Assembly (NCBI RefSeq): GCF_030651995.1
Contig: NZ_JAUSBN010000073.1
Location: 1-64,000, forward strand
DNA length: 64,000 bases
Direction of reading: 5' to 3'
Source: Reyranella sp.
GTDB taxonomy: Bacteria; Pseudomonadota; Alphaproteobacteria; Reyranellales; Reyranellaceae
Below, in pieces: positions 27,001-34,144 of this stretch (the stretch's first letter is position 1; each line of letters begins with the position of its first letter). The notes beneath the pieces are model-generated. The model saw only the letters and a list, made by a program, of their open reading frames with translations. It was not told the DNA's origin and made no database searches. A program made the translations under genes and the position numbers.

Positions 27001-30000
27001 ACGCTGGGGGCCGCGCTGGAAAGGCTGACGCTCACCGGCGTCGACAATCTCGCGGGCACCGGCAACGAGCTTGCGAACGTGATGACCGGCAACGCCGGCA
27101 ACAACCTGCTGGATGGTGGCGCAGCAGCCGACACGATGGCCGGCGGACTGGGCGACGATACCTATGTCGTCGACGTTGCCGGCGACGTCGTCACGGAGAT
27201 CGCGGACCAGGGCACGGACACGGTCAATGCTTGGCTCGGCTGGACGCTGGGTGCCAACCTCGAGCAGCTCCGGCTGATGGGCACGGCCGACCTCAACGGT
27301 ACCGGCAACGGGCTGAACAATGCGCTGTTCGGCAATGCCGGGAAGAACGTCCTGAACGGTGGCGCCGGGGCCGACACCATGGCGGGCGGGCAGGGCGACG
27401 ATACCTACGTTGTCGATCAGTCTGGCGATGTCGTCGTCGAGGCTGCCGGCGGCGGAACGGATCTGGTCCAGTCGTCGGCCGGGTCCTACCAGCTGGGTGC
27501 CAATGTCGAGAACCTCGTTCTGACCGGCACCGGCGCGATCAATGGCACCGGCAACGAACTGGCCAACGTCCTGACCGGCAACGTCGGCAACAACATACTC
27601 GATGGCGGCGCTGGCGCCGACACGATGGCGGGCGGAACCGGCGACGATACCTATGTGGTCGACAATGCCGGCGACGTGGTGACGGAAGAAGCGGGAGGCG
27701 GCATCGATACCGTGCTCTCGTCGATCACCTGGACGCTGGCCGCTAACGTCGAGAGGCTGACGCTCAGCGGAACGGCTGACCTCAACGGAACCGGCAACGC
27801 GCTGGCCAACGTCCTGACCGGCAATGCCGGGAAGAATGTGCTTGATGGCGGTGCCGGCGCCGACACGATGGCGGGCGGGCTGGGCGACGACACCTATGTC
27901 GTCGACGCGGTCGGCGACGTCGTGATCGAGAACGCGGGCGAGGGCACCGACACGGTCGAGGCGTGGTTGGGCTGGACGCTGGGCGCCAACCTCGAGCAAC
28001 TGAAGCTGCTGGGCACGGCCGATATCGACGGCACCGGCAACAGCCTGAACAACGTGCTGACGGGCAATGCCGGGAAGAACGTCCTGAACGGCGGGGCCGG
28101 CGCGGACACGATGACGGGCGGGTCGGGTGACGATACCTACGTCGTGGACAATGTCGGCGACGTCGTGGTCGAGACGGCGAACGGCGGCATCGATACGGTG
28201 CTGTCGTCGGTGACCTGGATGCTGGGCCTCGGCGTCGAGAACCTGACCCTGACCCGGTCGGGCGACATCGGCGGCACCGGCAACGCGCTGAGGAACATCC
28301 TGACGGGCAATGGCGGCGCCAATCTGCTCGACGGCGGCGCCGGCGCCGACACGATGGCGGGCGGGCTGGGCAACGACTTCTATGTCGTGGACAATGCCGG
28401 CGACGTGGTGACCGAACTGGCGGGCGGCGGCATCGACACGGTGCGCGCGAGCGTGAGCCATACCTTGTCGGACCATGTCGAGAAGCTGGTCCTGCTGGGG
28501 AGCGGCCACCTGCGCGGGACCGGCAACGCGCTGGCCAACACGCTGACGGGCAACGACGGCAACAACGTGCTGGACGGCCAGGCCGGGGCCGACACGATGG
28601 CGGGCGGTCGGGGCAACGACAGCTACATCGTCGACAATGCCGGCGACGTGCTGGGCGAGGGCGAGGGAGCGGGCACCGACACGGTGCAGTCGTCGGTCAC
28701 GTGGCGGCTGAAGGACAACTTCGAGAACCTGGTCCTCACCGGCAGCGCCGACATCGACGGCAGCGGCAACGAGCTGGCCAACGTGCTGACGGGCAACGAC
28801 GGCAACAACCTGCTGGACGGCGGGGCCGGGGCCGACACGATGGCGGGCGGCCTGGGCGACGACATCTATGTCGTCAACGCCGCGAGCGACAGGATCAGCG
28901 AGGCGGCGGGCCAGGGCACCGACACGGTTCGGGCGTGGGCGACCTACAGGCTGCAGGACAATCTCGAGACGCTGGTGCTGATGGGCAATGCCGCCCTCAA
29001 CGGCACCGGCAATGGCGCCGACAACGTGATCCTGGGCAATGGCGGCCGCAACGTCCTCGACGGCGGGGCCGGGGCGGACAGGATGGAGGGCGGCGCGGGC
29101 AACGACACCTACGTGGTCGACGATGCCGGCGACCTCGTGAACGAGTCGGGCGGCGGCATCGACGAGGTGCGGTCGTGGGTCAGCTACACGCTGACGGCCA
29201 ACGTCGAGACGCTGACGCTTCTGGGCACCGGCGATCTCGACGGGACGGGCAACGGGCTGGCCAATACGCTGAACGGGAATGGGGGCGCCAACCGGCTGGA
29301 CGGCGGTTCGGGCGCCGACACGATGTACGGCGGCGCCGGCGACGATACCTACGTCGTCGACGCGCCCGGCGACCGCGTGATCGAGCGGGCGGGCAACGGC
29401 TACGACACGGTCCTCTCGTCGGTCAGCCATACGCTGTCGGCGGAGGTCGAGAAGCTGGTGCTGAGCGGCAGCGCGGCCGTGGACGGCGGGGGCAATGGCG
29501 CGGCCAATGTGCTGATCGGCAACGGCGCGAACAATGTGCTGGACGGCGGCCTGGGCGCCGACGCGATGGAAGGCGGCGAGGGCGACGACACCTACGTGGT
29601 CGACAATGCGGGCGACGTGGTCACCGAACTGGCGAACGGCGGGACGGACCTGGTGCGCTCCGGGGTCAGCCACACGCTCGCGGCCCACGTCGAGAACCTG
29701 ACGCTCACCGGCAAGGCGAACATCGCCGCGACGGGCAACGAGCTTGCCAACATCCTGACGGGCAACGCCGGCCGCAACGTGCTGGACGGCGGCCTCGGTG
29801 CCGACGTGCTGGCCGGGGGCGGCGGCGGCGATACGTTCCGCTTCAGCACCGCGCTGGGCCTCGACAACATCGATCGCATCCTTGCGTTCAACCATAACGC
29901 CGACACGATCCAGCTCGACCACGCGGTCTTTGCCGCGCTTGGAGCGGGGGCGCTGGCGGTCGGGGCGTTCAACCTGGGCCCCGTGGCCACCCAGGCCGAC

Positions 30001-30138
30001 GACCGCATCCTGTTCGATGCGGCGTCGAAGTCGCTCTCCTACGACGCGGACGGGCTGGGCGGCGTCGACGCAGTCAGGTTCGCGACGATCGACACGCTGC
30101 AGGGCGGCCTCGATCACACCGACTTCCTCATCGTGTAG
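21010..30138 (+). CDS. Giant secreted-type metzincin / FG-GAP propeller / RTX repeat protein
   Basis: A 3042-residue protein without a Sec signal. Residues 1-310 are an M10-like metzincin protease domain: zinc motif HEIGHLLGLAH (His149, Glu150, His153, His159) and Met-turn MSY at 196-198. About 325-480 is an RTX-type Ca-binding segment plus a linker module. About 495-977 are seven FG-GAP repeats of 71 residues, each with a calcium loop such as DVNGDGFDD, enough for one seven-bladed propeller. About 997-1150 is a second copy of the linker module. About 1155-2935 are 21 repeats of near 81 residues (GDDTYVVD, ENLVLTG, GTGNELANVLTGN). The last 100 residues resemble the serralysin C-terminal region and end DFLIV, as in type I secretion substrates. 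No type I transporter genes are nearby. Likely a secreted or surface protease-adhesin. Confidence 0.9.
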   Translation: MPGTATTIFIDGTPTDGSDPWIDSLVAGGAWTDGNGGPVTIQWTAFQGTMDGQNSYSWTALALNGLREAMSLWESVANIDFVEVTSATDADVRFWWGTQAQAGGPNVLGWSDLPGYSSSEVLDILFNAPNLAMSGVLGKGSLGLVTMVHEIGHLLGLAHPHDGGPGWDRTTFPGVNQGDEHAEGTGSLNQGIYTTMSYTFGWPDLLPGHTSESYGLQYGPMALDIAAIQAIYGANSSYASGNNVYQLPTTNGFNTAWSTIWDTGGIDTISNAGSSGNSTIDLRVISPSEISQWDPRVSYGYTSSGFVVAGGYTIANGVVVENAIGGSGNDRLIGNSSDNMLDGGGGADSLSGGAGNDRLVIRDLMFELANGGSGIDTLVLAGGSATLNLSDPVVKAKLVGIERIDLTGTGDNALVVSQASGLGGVGTYEDGSRVLVVEGNAGDKVWLAEPGWTQVGSFTDTAGTFDRWVLGDTELHVEQDVSAQQVLASSTVLLSSLNGSNGFKLSGGLANHYSGSSVASAGDVNGDGFDDILIGDRRADIGAYDTGAAYVVFGKASGFAADIPLSTLNGSNGFRLSGVAANDRSGYSVASAGDLNGDGFADLIIGATQADPGGNNSGATYVVFGKATGFAADINLGTLNGSNGFRLNGVAAGDYSGHSVASAGDFNNDGFDDLIVGAWGADPQGADSGTAYIVFGKASGFAASVNLSALTASTGFKLTGASEYDQAGASVASAGDVNGDGYDDVIIGARNAFTTGDQAGASYVVFGKASGIPSSLDLSALNGSNGFRLNGVSTSDYSGQSVASAGDLNGDGFGDLIIGANGADPNGAASGASYVVFGKASGFAANINLSALNGTNGFVLQGASEFDNSGISVASAGDINGDGFADLLVGAAWADVNGTPVGISYVLFGKVSGFAASTNLATLDGLSGFRVVGTETYGSSGTSVASAGDVNGDGYDDMIIGSEAGAGGTTYVVFGGPYGASGAPVTTTGTTAAEILMGGRGKDVLTGGGGGDVFHAGAGDDRLIVKDLTFRLADGGTGVDTLALGGTGLSLDLTKLLVAGKLEGIGRIDLSGTGNNTLIVNQLSILGGIGATMDGKHILTVERNYGDIVQFSEAAWAKTGSFSNAAGAFDRWVLGNAEVHVKQASAPPGSGVTINGTAGNDIISTTETVAGQPKATALGDIIDGKAGVDTMSGGDGDDAYYVYETGDKVIEAAGAGIDTVYSYVSYTLSANVENMVLLGGATNATGNELNNILTGTAYSNVLIGGGGTDTLIGGLGDDTYEIDDVTDIVVENAAAGTDTIRVSFSYVLDGINVENLTLTGSANINGTGDAFDNVLRGNSGNNRLEGGLGNDTLIGIGGIDTLIGGLGDDTYEIDGASDVIVENASEGIDTVRTFFGGNHVLGANFENLVLTGGGNGTGNDHDNVLTGNDGNNRLEGGAGNDTLITNGGLDTLIGGTGDDTYILRYYDDATIVEKAGEGIDTVRTISSVRLGANLENLELVGTAAVLGYGNDAANVVTGNAAANDLKGFAGDDTLVANGGNDTLDGGTGVDTMIGGEGDDTYYVDDAADVVVEAVGEGTDTVHVASSYTLGANVEKLVLTGTASVNGTGNDLNNTITGNSGNNLLDGAGGFDRLIGGRGNDTYYIGRPLNGAIDAVTELANEGYDTVHIEASLMNWIANVEHVILIGAVNYNAYGDAQNNTITGNAGSNQLIGYDGNDTLDGGAGADSLYGVGGNDTYIVDDIGDIVFESPGDGNDTVRASVSFTLSSNVETLVLTGAGNIDGTGNELSNSLFGNAGDNKLDGKEGADGMSGGAGNDTYVVDNVSDVVSEEVDGGTDTVLSSVTYTLHQNVEILTLTGASAINGTGNGLDNWLTGNAGINTLAGAGGNDTYVIDSLVDVVFEKAGEGTDTVRSSVSHALAANVENLVLTGVANIDGTGNILGNVLTGNDGNNTLDGGAGADTMAGGLGDDTYVVDNAGDLVTELAGAGTDTVLASINWTLGAALERLTLTGVDNLAGTGNELANVMTGNAGNNLLDGGAAADTMAGGLGDDTYVVDVAGDVVTEIADQGTDTVNAWLGWTLGANLEQLRLMGTADLNGTGNGLNNALFGNAGKNVLNGGAGADTMAGGQGDDTYVVDQSGDVVVEAAGGGTDLVQSSAGSYQLGANVENLVLTGTGAINGTGNELANVLTGNVGNNILDGGAGADTMAGGTGDDTYVVDNAGDVVTEEAGGGIDTVLSSITWTLAANVERLTLSGTADLNGTGNALANVLTGNAGKNVLDGGAGADTMAGGLGDDTYVVDAVGDVVIENAGEGTDTVEAWLGWTLGANLEQLKLLGTADIDGTGNSLNNVLTGNAGKNVLNGGAGADTMTGGSGDDTYVVDNVGDVVVETANGGIDTVLSSVTWMLGLGVENLTLTRSGDIGGTGNALRNILTGNGGANLLDGGAGADTMAGGLGNDFYVVDNAGDVVTELAGGGIDTVRASVSHTLSDHVEKLVLLGSGHLRGTGNALANTLTGNDGNNVLDGQAGADTMAGGRGNDSYIVDNAGDVLGEGEGAGTDTVQSSVTWRLKDNFENLVLTGSADIDGSGNELANVLTGNDGNNLLDGGAGADTMAGGLGDDIYVVNAASDRISEAAGQGTDTVRAWATYRLQDNLETLVLMGNAALNGTGNGADNVILGNGGRNVLDGGAGADRMEGGAGNDTYVVDDAGDLVNESGGGIDEVRSWVSYTLTANVETLTLLGTGDLDGTGNGLANTLNGNGGANRLDGGSGADTMYGGAGDDTYVVDAPGDRVIERAGNGYDTVLSSVSHTLSAEVEKLVLSGSAAVDGGGNGAANVLIGNGANNVLDGGLGADAMEGGEGDDTYVVDNAGDVVTELANGGTDLVRSGVSHTLAAHVENLTLTGKANIAATGNELANILTGNAGRNVLDGGLGADVLAGGGGGDTFRFSTALGLDNIDRILAFNHNADTIQLDHAVFAALGAGALAVGAFNLGPVATQADDRILFDAASKSLSYDADGLGGVDAVRFATIDTLQGGLDHTDFLIV
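21990..22460 (+). repeat. Linker module copy 1 in the giant protein
   Basis: Encodes a short RTX nonapeptide run (GGSGNDRLIGNSSDNMLDGG) followed by a module with NDRLVIRDLMFELANGG, GIERIDLTGTGDNALVV, and a closing GTFDRWVLGDTELHVEQ. A second copy is at 24000-24450, so the two flank the FG-GAP propeller. Confidence 0.75.
22498..23940 (+). repeat. Seven tandem 213-bp FG-GAP repeats
   Basis: Unit starts (LNGSNGF-like) fall at about 22498, 22711, 22924, 23137, 23350, 23563 and 23776, an exact 213-bp period (71 residues). Each unit has ASAGD[VLFI]N[GN]DG[FY]xD[ILMV] and a closing YVVFGKASGF. Seven units match the integrin-alpha type seven-bladed beta-propeller with calcium loops. Confidence 0.9.
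24000..24450 (+). repeat. Linker module copy 2 in the giant protein
   Basis: Encodes DDRLIVKDLTFRLADGG, GIGRIDLSGTGNNTLIVNQ and a closing GAFDRWVLGNAEVHVKQ, clearly homologous to the module at 21990-22460. It follows the FG-GAP propeller directly. Confidence 0.75.
24590..29830 (+). repeat. About 21 tandem RTX-like repeats, period mostly 243 bp (81 residues)
   Basis: Each unit runs VVxExxGxGTDTV, a strand-rich stretch with Y/WTLGANVENLVLTG, then NGTGNELANVLTGNxGNNxLDGGAGADTMAGGxGDDTYVVD. The calcium-binding nonapeptide signature is in the GNNxLDGGAGADTM part. Units 1-8 vary in length (roughly 72-100 residues). From about unit 9 the period is almost fixed at 243 bp (the GDDTYVVD codons recur at 26908, 27151, 27394 and 27640). 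The later units are very similar at the DNA level, which suggests expansion by recombination. Confidence 0.88.
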
Positions 30139-30229
30139 TGGTCACCGGCCACTCGTTCCAAGGCGCGAGGAGCTCCGCCACCTCAAGCGGCAGTACGCAG
30201 AGGGCGGCACCAGGTGCTACGCTGCCGGG

Positions 30230-31036
30230 ATGACGACACCCCTTCGCGAGGCATGGGCATCCTTGCCGTCCAGGCTGCAGCTGCTGGAGCCTCTTCCATT
30301 CACCGCCGGCGAATGGTCCGTGCTCGAACGCCTTCATGCCTGCTTCAACGATCGGGAGGCGCATACGCGGTTGCCGATGGCGATCGCCCGCTTCCGCGGC
30401 GAGGTGGCGACGGAGATCTTCGAGCGCGCCCGGACGTTCGACGAGGTCGTGACGGTGAATGTCGACGAGCGCTGGGAAGAGACTCTTGCCGGGGGCAATG
30501 TCGATCCCATGGCGCCCTACGTGCGGCTCTACAACGAGGAGGTCGACGCGATGATGGGCGTGCTCGTTCCGGCCGCGTCCTATCGCAAGGAGCACTATGC
30601 CTACGGCCGGTTCGTGTTTCCCGAGCCGCACGGGCTGCATACCGACCACAGTCTCGAGGATCCGGCGGCTGCCGGCGAGCCGATCTGCATCGCCCGGATC
30701 GAGACGCTGGGCACGCATTATGTCGACGGCGATTACCGGGCGCAGGATCCAGAGACGCAGAGCATGCTGAAGGCGCTGCGCTACTGGACCCCCGTCCCCG
30801 AGGGCGAGCCGGAAGAGATCTTCGAGGAGCTGCTGAGGCGCGGCACGCTGAAGACCATCCCGGTCAACCACGTCATGCTGATGGTCGCCGGCAATGGCTC
30901 GGCGAACGCCCAGGTCACCCAGCACATCTCCGCCCGCCCGCCCGAGGGCGGCCTGCACTCGGCCTTCTTCCAGCGGCAGTACCGGCTGGTCCCGCCGTCC
31001 CCGACCGGTGTCCCGGTTGCAAGCGGCCCGGCCTGA
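30230..31036 (+). CDS. Hypothetical protein, possible Fe(II)/2-oxoglutarate oxygenase fold
   Basis: A 268-residue cytoplasmic protein. HGLHTDHSLED (His137, Asp139) looks like the HxD iron-binding pair of 2OG oxygenases, and TQHISARPPEGGLHSAFFQR near the C-terminus could provide the distal His and Arg. The rest is unrecognised, so the enzyme class is a weak inference. ATG at 30230 is chosen because the conserved-looking part starts there; no strong ribosome-binding site is seen. It follows the giant gene by 91 bp in the same direction, but nothing ties their functions. Confidence 0.6.
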   Translation: MTTPLREAWASLPSRLQLLEPLPFTAGEWSVLERLHACFNDREAHTRLPMAIARFRGEVATEIFERARTFDEVVTVNVDERWEETLAGGNVDPMAPYVRLYNEEVDAMMGVLVPAASYRKEHYAYGRFVFPEPHGLHTDHSLEDPAAAGEPICIARIETLGTHYVDGDYRAQDPETQSMLKALRYWTPVPEGEPEEIFEELLRRGTLKTIPVNHVMLMVAGNGSANAQVTQHISARPPEGGLHSAFFQRQYRLVPPSPTGVPVASGPA

Positions 31037-31069
31037 GGCAGGATAGGGACCTCAACCGGAGGTGACGAC

Positions 31070-31603
31070 ATGCATCGTCGACGTTTCATGATGACGGGTG
31101 CCGCAGGTGGGGCGGTCGGGCTACTCGGTGCTTCCACGCCGGCACGCGCAGAGGCCGTATGGGTCGCCGTCTCCGGCCCCGGCAACCGCTATCGCCTCAA
31201 GATGCCGCTGGGCTACCGGTACCTGCAGGTGCCGACCCACAACGGAACGCTCAATTCCTACGTCTACATGCTGCCGGACAAGCTGACCCTGGAGCTGCTG
31301 GACGTCGTCCCGGCGACCCCGCACCCGGTGCCGTCCGGCACCGCCCTCGCGACCGCGCTCGAGCAGGCGCAGGCCGGCATGATGAAAAGCTGGCCGGGCA
31401 GTACGCTGCGGGAACAGCGCCAGATCGAGACCGGGCCGCTCACCGGCCGCGAATTCGTCCTTGCGGTGGCGGGCGACCGCTTCGTTCGCGCGCGGCTCTA
31501 TCTCACGCCGCAGGCGGTCTACTCGCAGATCGCTCAGGGATCCACCTCCCGGCTCGGCAGCCCGCTGGTCTCGCAATTCTTCGACTCGCTGCGGTTCGGC
31601 TAG
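31070..31603 (+). CDS. Tat-exported hypothetical protein
   Basis: A 177-residue protein. A twin-arginine-like signal MHRRRFMMTGAAGGAVGLLG ends near ARAEA, so a periplasmic location is likely. The mature part has MPLGYRYLQVPTHNGTLN, FVLAVAGDRFVRARLYL and a C-terminal LVSQFFDSLRFG, a pattern seen in small exported proteins of unknown function. GGAGG lies 7 bases before the ATG. It is separated by 33 bp from the preceding gene and could be co-transcribed with it. The frame ends directly at the edge of a kinase remnant. Confidence 0.65.
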   Translation: MHRRRFMMTGAAGGAVGLLGASTPARAEAVWVAVSGPGNRYRLKMPLGYRYLQVPTHNGTLNSYVYMLPDKLTLELLDVVPATPHPVPSGTALATALEQAQAGMMKSWPGSTLREQRQIETGPLTGREFVLAVAGDRFVRARLYLTPQAVYSQIAQGSTSRLGSPLVSQFFDSLRFG

Positions 31604-31867
31604 CGGGCGCGCGAGGCGCTGTTCCAGTCGCAGAAGATGGAGGCGATCGGCCAGCTCACCGGCGGCGTCGCGCACGACTTCAACAATCTCCTGACCGCCG
31701 CGATCCGGCGCGAGCGCCCCAGCCTGCCGGTCCTTCTGGCGACCGGCTATGCCGAGGTGCCCGACGGCCGGAGCACCGACATCCCGCGCCTCAACAAGCC
31801 CTTCCTGCAGGCTCATCTCGATCAGGCCATCGCCGCGGTGATGCGGGGAAGACTCAAGTCGTCCTGA
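31604..31867 (+). pseudogene. Remnant of a hybrid sensor histidine kinase
   Basis: Immediately after the preceding stop the frame reads REALFQSQKMEAIGQLTGGV then AHDFNNLLTA, the HisKA dimerisation/phosphorylation box (the His in GVAHDF). It then jumps directly to PVLLATGYAEVPDGR and RLNKPFLQAHLDQAI, the C-terminal end of a receiver domain. The ATP-binding domain and the receiver's phosphoacceptor part are missing, so an internal deletion of several hundred codons is implied. The stop codon lies in the left arm of a palindromic repeat. It is probably nonfunctional. Confidence 0.75.
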
Positions 31868-31943
31868 GCGCGGCGAAGGACCTCACGGAACGACCAAAGG
31901 ACTCCGTTGCTTGCGTGAGATCCTTCGCTGCGCTCAGGATGAC
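31858..31943. repeat. Palindromic repeat, GTCCTGAGCG / CGCTCAGGATGAC type
   Basis: Left arm GTCCTGAGCGCGGCGAAGGA and right arm TCCTTCGCTGCGCTCAGGAT form an inverted pair. The left arm supplies the stop of the kinase remnant and the right arm supplies the stop of plsY on the other strand. Related elements occur at 63066-63186 and, more distantly, around ycjXF. Confidence 0.75.
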
Positions 31944-32599
31944 TGAGGACCAGGGGCGCTCCGCCCTACCTTCGGTTCCGTGCCTGCTACCAGCCGGCCT
32001 ATGTTGGCGCGGTGGAGCGCGATGACGTAGAGGCCGCCAGCGACGACCAGCAGGCGGTAGGGCAGCGGCTCCGGCAGGACGTGGACGAGGGCGATCGCGG
32101 TCAAGGCCGCCAGCATCGAGCCGAGCGACACGATCCGGGCGAGGGCCAATACGAGGGCGAACACCGCCGCCGCACCCACGCCGACCGGCCATGACAGCGC
32201 GAGCAGCACGCCCAGTCCCGTCGCCGCCGACTTGCCGCCGGTGAAGCCCAGCCAGACCGAGCGGCTGTGCCCCAGCAGCACGGCGAGGCCGCACAGGCAG
32301 ACGGTCCACGGCACCCGGCCCTCCGGCATCTCCAGCCAGGGATAGAGCCAGCGTGCGAGAAGAATGGCCGCGACGCCCTTCAGCACGTCGACCAGAAGCA
32401 CCGCCAGCGCCGGCCCTTTGCCGAGCGTGCGCAATACGTTTGTCGCGCCGGTCGACCCCGAACCCTGTTCGCGAATGTCGATGCCCCGGAGCAGCCGGCC
32501 CGCGAGATAGCCGGTAGGAATCGAGCCCAGGAGATAGGCGGCTACGATGCCGGCGATCCCGAACAGCGAAATGACAAGCGGCGACGTCGCGTCGTGCAG
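31934..32599 (-). CDS. plsY: Acyl-phosphate:glycerol-3-phosphate acyltransferase PlsY, apparent CTG start
   Basis: PlsY transfers the acyl group of acyl-phosphate to glycerol-3-phosphate at the inner membrane, the first step of phospholipid synthesis. Motifs visible: AYLLGSIPTGYLAGRLL with GSGSTGATNVLRTLGKGPA (motif 1), GFTGGKSAATGLG (motif 2) and HRANIGRLVAGTE (motif 3), within five or so hydrophobic helices. Motif 1 begins upstream of any ATG, GTG or TTG. The frame is open to a CTG at 32599 that has a perfect AAGGAG 7 bases upstream and gives 221 residues, the family length. The later TTG at 32434 would delete motif 1. Its last codons lie in a repeat arm. Confidence 0.82.
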   Translation of the reverse strand: MHDATSPLVISLFGIAGIVAAYLLGSIPTGYLAGRLLRGIDIREQGSGSTGATNVLRTLGKGPALAVLLVDVLKGVAAILLARWLYPWLEMPEGRVPWTVCLCGLAVLLGHSRSVWLGFTGGKSAATGLGVLLALSWPVGVGAAAVFALVLALARIVSLGSMLAALTAIALVHVLPEPLPYRLLVVAGGLYVIALHRANIGRLVAGTEPKVGRSAPGPQSS

Positions 32600-32746
32600 C
32601 GGAAGGCTCCTTCGAATCCGTTCCGAGTGTAGTGCAGAACGTCGCCCCTGCGCGTCCTCTGCTTGCTGCCTTCACTCTTCCTGCATTAGTGTTTCGCCCG
32701 CAAGCTCAAGGGGCAGCAAGGCCCCGGAGTTCAGGGAGGATCAAGT

Positions 32747-33739
32747 ATGCGTACACCGACTCGTCGTGGACTCATCGTTGCGGGTGCGGGCGCTCTCGCG
32801 GCGCCGGCGCTTTTCACCACCTCGTCGCGGGCGCAGGCGGCGTTCCCGAACAAGCCGATGCGCATAGTCGTGCCCTATCCCGCGGGCGGCCAGACCGACG
32901 GCATTGCGCGCGTCTATGGCGAGTATCTCGGCCGCAAGCTCGGTCAGTCTGTCGTCGTCGAGAACAAGGGCGGCGCCGGCGGTACGATCGGCGTGGCCGA
33001 GGTCAAGCGCGCGGCGCCGGACGGCTACACCATCCTCTGCACCATCTCGTCGTCGCTGATCCAGAACAGGGTCACGGTGAAGGACCTGCCCTACGATCCG
33101 GAGAAGGACTTCACGTATCTCACCATGACGACCAGCCTGGGCGGTCCCGTCGTGGCGGCCGAGAAGACCGGCGCGACCAACCTCAAGCAATTCGTCGAGT
33201 ACGCCAAGAAGGTCGACAAGTTGAACTTCGGCGCCTACGGGCCGGGTTCGACGCCGCAGATGCTGATCGAGACGATGGCCAAGCAGTACGGCTTCAAGGT
33301 CGAGATCGTGCAGTATCGCGGCGAGGCGGCGATGTGGGCCGACGTGACGTCGCAGCAGCTCGACGGCGGCGCGGGCAGTCCCGCGGGGGCGTCGCCGGTG
33401 ATCGCCTCCGGCAAGGGCCGGGCCATCGCCATGATGGGCGACCGTCTGCCGGCCTTTCCCGGCGTGGCGACGATGACGGAGCAGGGCGCGGTCGGCGGCT
33501 TCTACGAGACGCGGGCGTTCGCCGCCTTCGCCGTCCCGGCCGCGACACCGAAGGACATCGCCAAAAAGCTTTCCGACACGCTGATCGAAGCCGGTACCGA
33601 CGAGAAGGTGAAGGCGCTGATGGCCAACTATCTGATCGTGGGCCCGCTCAGCTTCGAGGAGACCAACAAGGTCTTCAAGCGCGACACCGAGATCATGATG
33701 AAGGTGATGAAGGAAATCGGAATCAAGGCTGCAGAGTAG
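32747..33739 (+). CDS. Bug/TctC-family tripartite tricarboxylate transporter substrate-binding protein
   Basis: A 330-residue periplasmic binding protein. A twin-arginine-type leader (TRRGLIVAGAGALAAPALF) precedes the Bug core: PNKPMRIVVPYPAGGQTDGI, VVVENKGGAGGTIGVAEVKR, LPYDPEKDFTYLT and later NFGAYGPGSTPQMLIE. Members bind carboxylates such as citrate or aromatic acids for TctAB permeases or for sensing. GGGAGGA upstream of ATG 32747 is strong. No tctA or tctB lies nearby, so it is an orphan. A perfect GC-rich hairpin follows its stop. Confidence 0.9.
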   Translation: MRTPTRRGLIVAGAGALAAPALFTTSSRAQAAFPNKPMRIVVPYPAGGQTDGIARVYGEYLGRKLGQSVVVENKGGAGGTIGVAEVKRAAPDGYTILCTISSSLIQNRVTVKDLPYDPEKDFTYLTMTTSLGGPVVAAEKTGATNLKQFVEYAKKVDKLNFGAYGPGSTPQMLIETMAKQYGFKVEIVQYRGEAAMWADVTSQQLDGGAGSPAGASPVIASGKGRAIAMMGDRLPAFPGVATMTEQGAVGGFYETRAFAAFAVPAATPKDIAKKLSDTLIEAGTDEKVKALMANYLIVGPLSFEETNKVFKRDTEIMMKVMKEIGIKAAE

Positions 33740-33740
33740 A

Positions 33741-33762
33741 CGGCCGCGCGCAAGCGCGGCCG
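33741..33762 (+). terminator. Perfect GC hairpin with GCAA tetraloop after the TctC-like gene
   Basis: CGGCCGCGC, loop GCAA, GCGCGGCCG: a 9-bp perfect stem closed by a GNRA-type loop, starting 2 bp after the stop codon. No T-run follows, so it may stabilise the 3' end or act with Rho rather than as a classical intrinsic terminator. Confidence 0.6.
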
Positions 33763-33798
33763 GAGGCTGCAGCACACCTCAAACCGAAAGCCCGACGA

Positions 33799-34062
33799 AT
33801 GGGATGGCACGACGCCTTGGCGGCGAAGTCCGCGGAGATGGGCAAGACCTCCGCGGAGTTCAGGGCCGGCGCCCGGCGTAAAGCCAAAGCGATGTGCCTC
33901 CTTCTGATCGTCACAGCCGCGGTCGGATACTTCGCGGGCTGGGTGTGGGCCTTGATCCCGGGAATCATGGCCGCGTGGTCGGCGTTCCAACTCATGAGCG
34001 CGACCCTGATTGCCGCCCGGCTGGAGGTTCTTGAGAGTCAGCCGCGACTCGATCGCTCGTGA
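33799..34062 (+). CDS. Small two-helix membrane protein, hypothetical
   Basis: An 87-residue protein. A charged N-terminus (SAEMGKTSAEFRAGARRKAK) precedes two hydrophobic segments (about residues 31-47 and 49-68) and a short polar tail. No family is recognised. ATG at 33799 is used; a weak GA-rich stretch precedes it. The frame is open further upstream through the preceding gene in another phase, so the start is a choice by composition. Confidence 0.55.
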   Translation: MGWHDALAAKSAEMGKTSAEFRAGARRKAKAMCLLLIVTAAVGYFAGWVWALIPGIMAAWSAFQLMSATLIAARLEVLESQPRLDRS

Positions 34063-34144
34063 AGGTGTCTTGAGTCGTTTGCGACAGCTCTGGCAATGTC
34101 GGGGAGCGCTACGAGATGCAGCAACAACGAAGGAACGCAGGACC

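Noticed and set aside
26743..30117. Long minus-strand open frame of 1124 codons opposite the RTX array
   Set aside because: It repeats only because the real array repeats; composition (Val, Gly, Arg, His) is that of an antisense shadow.
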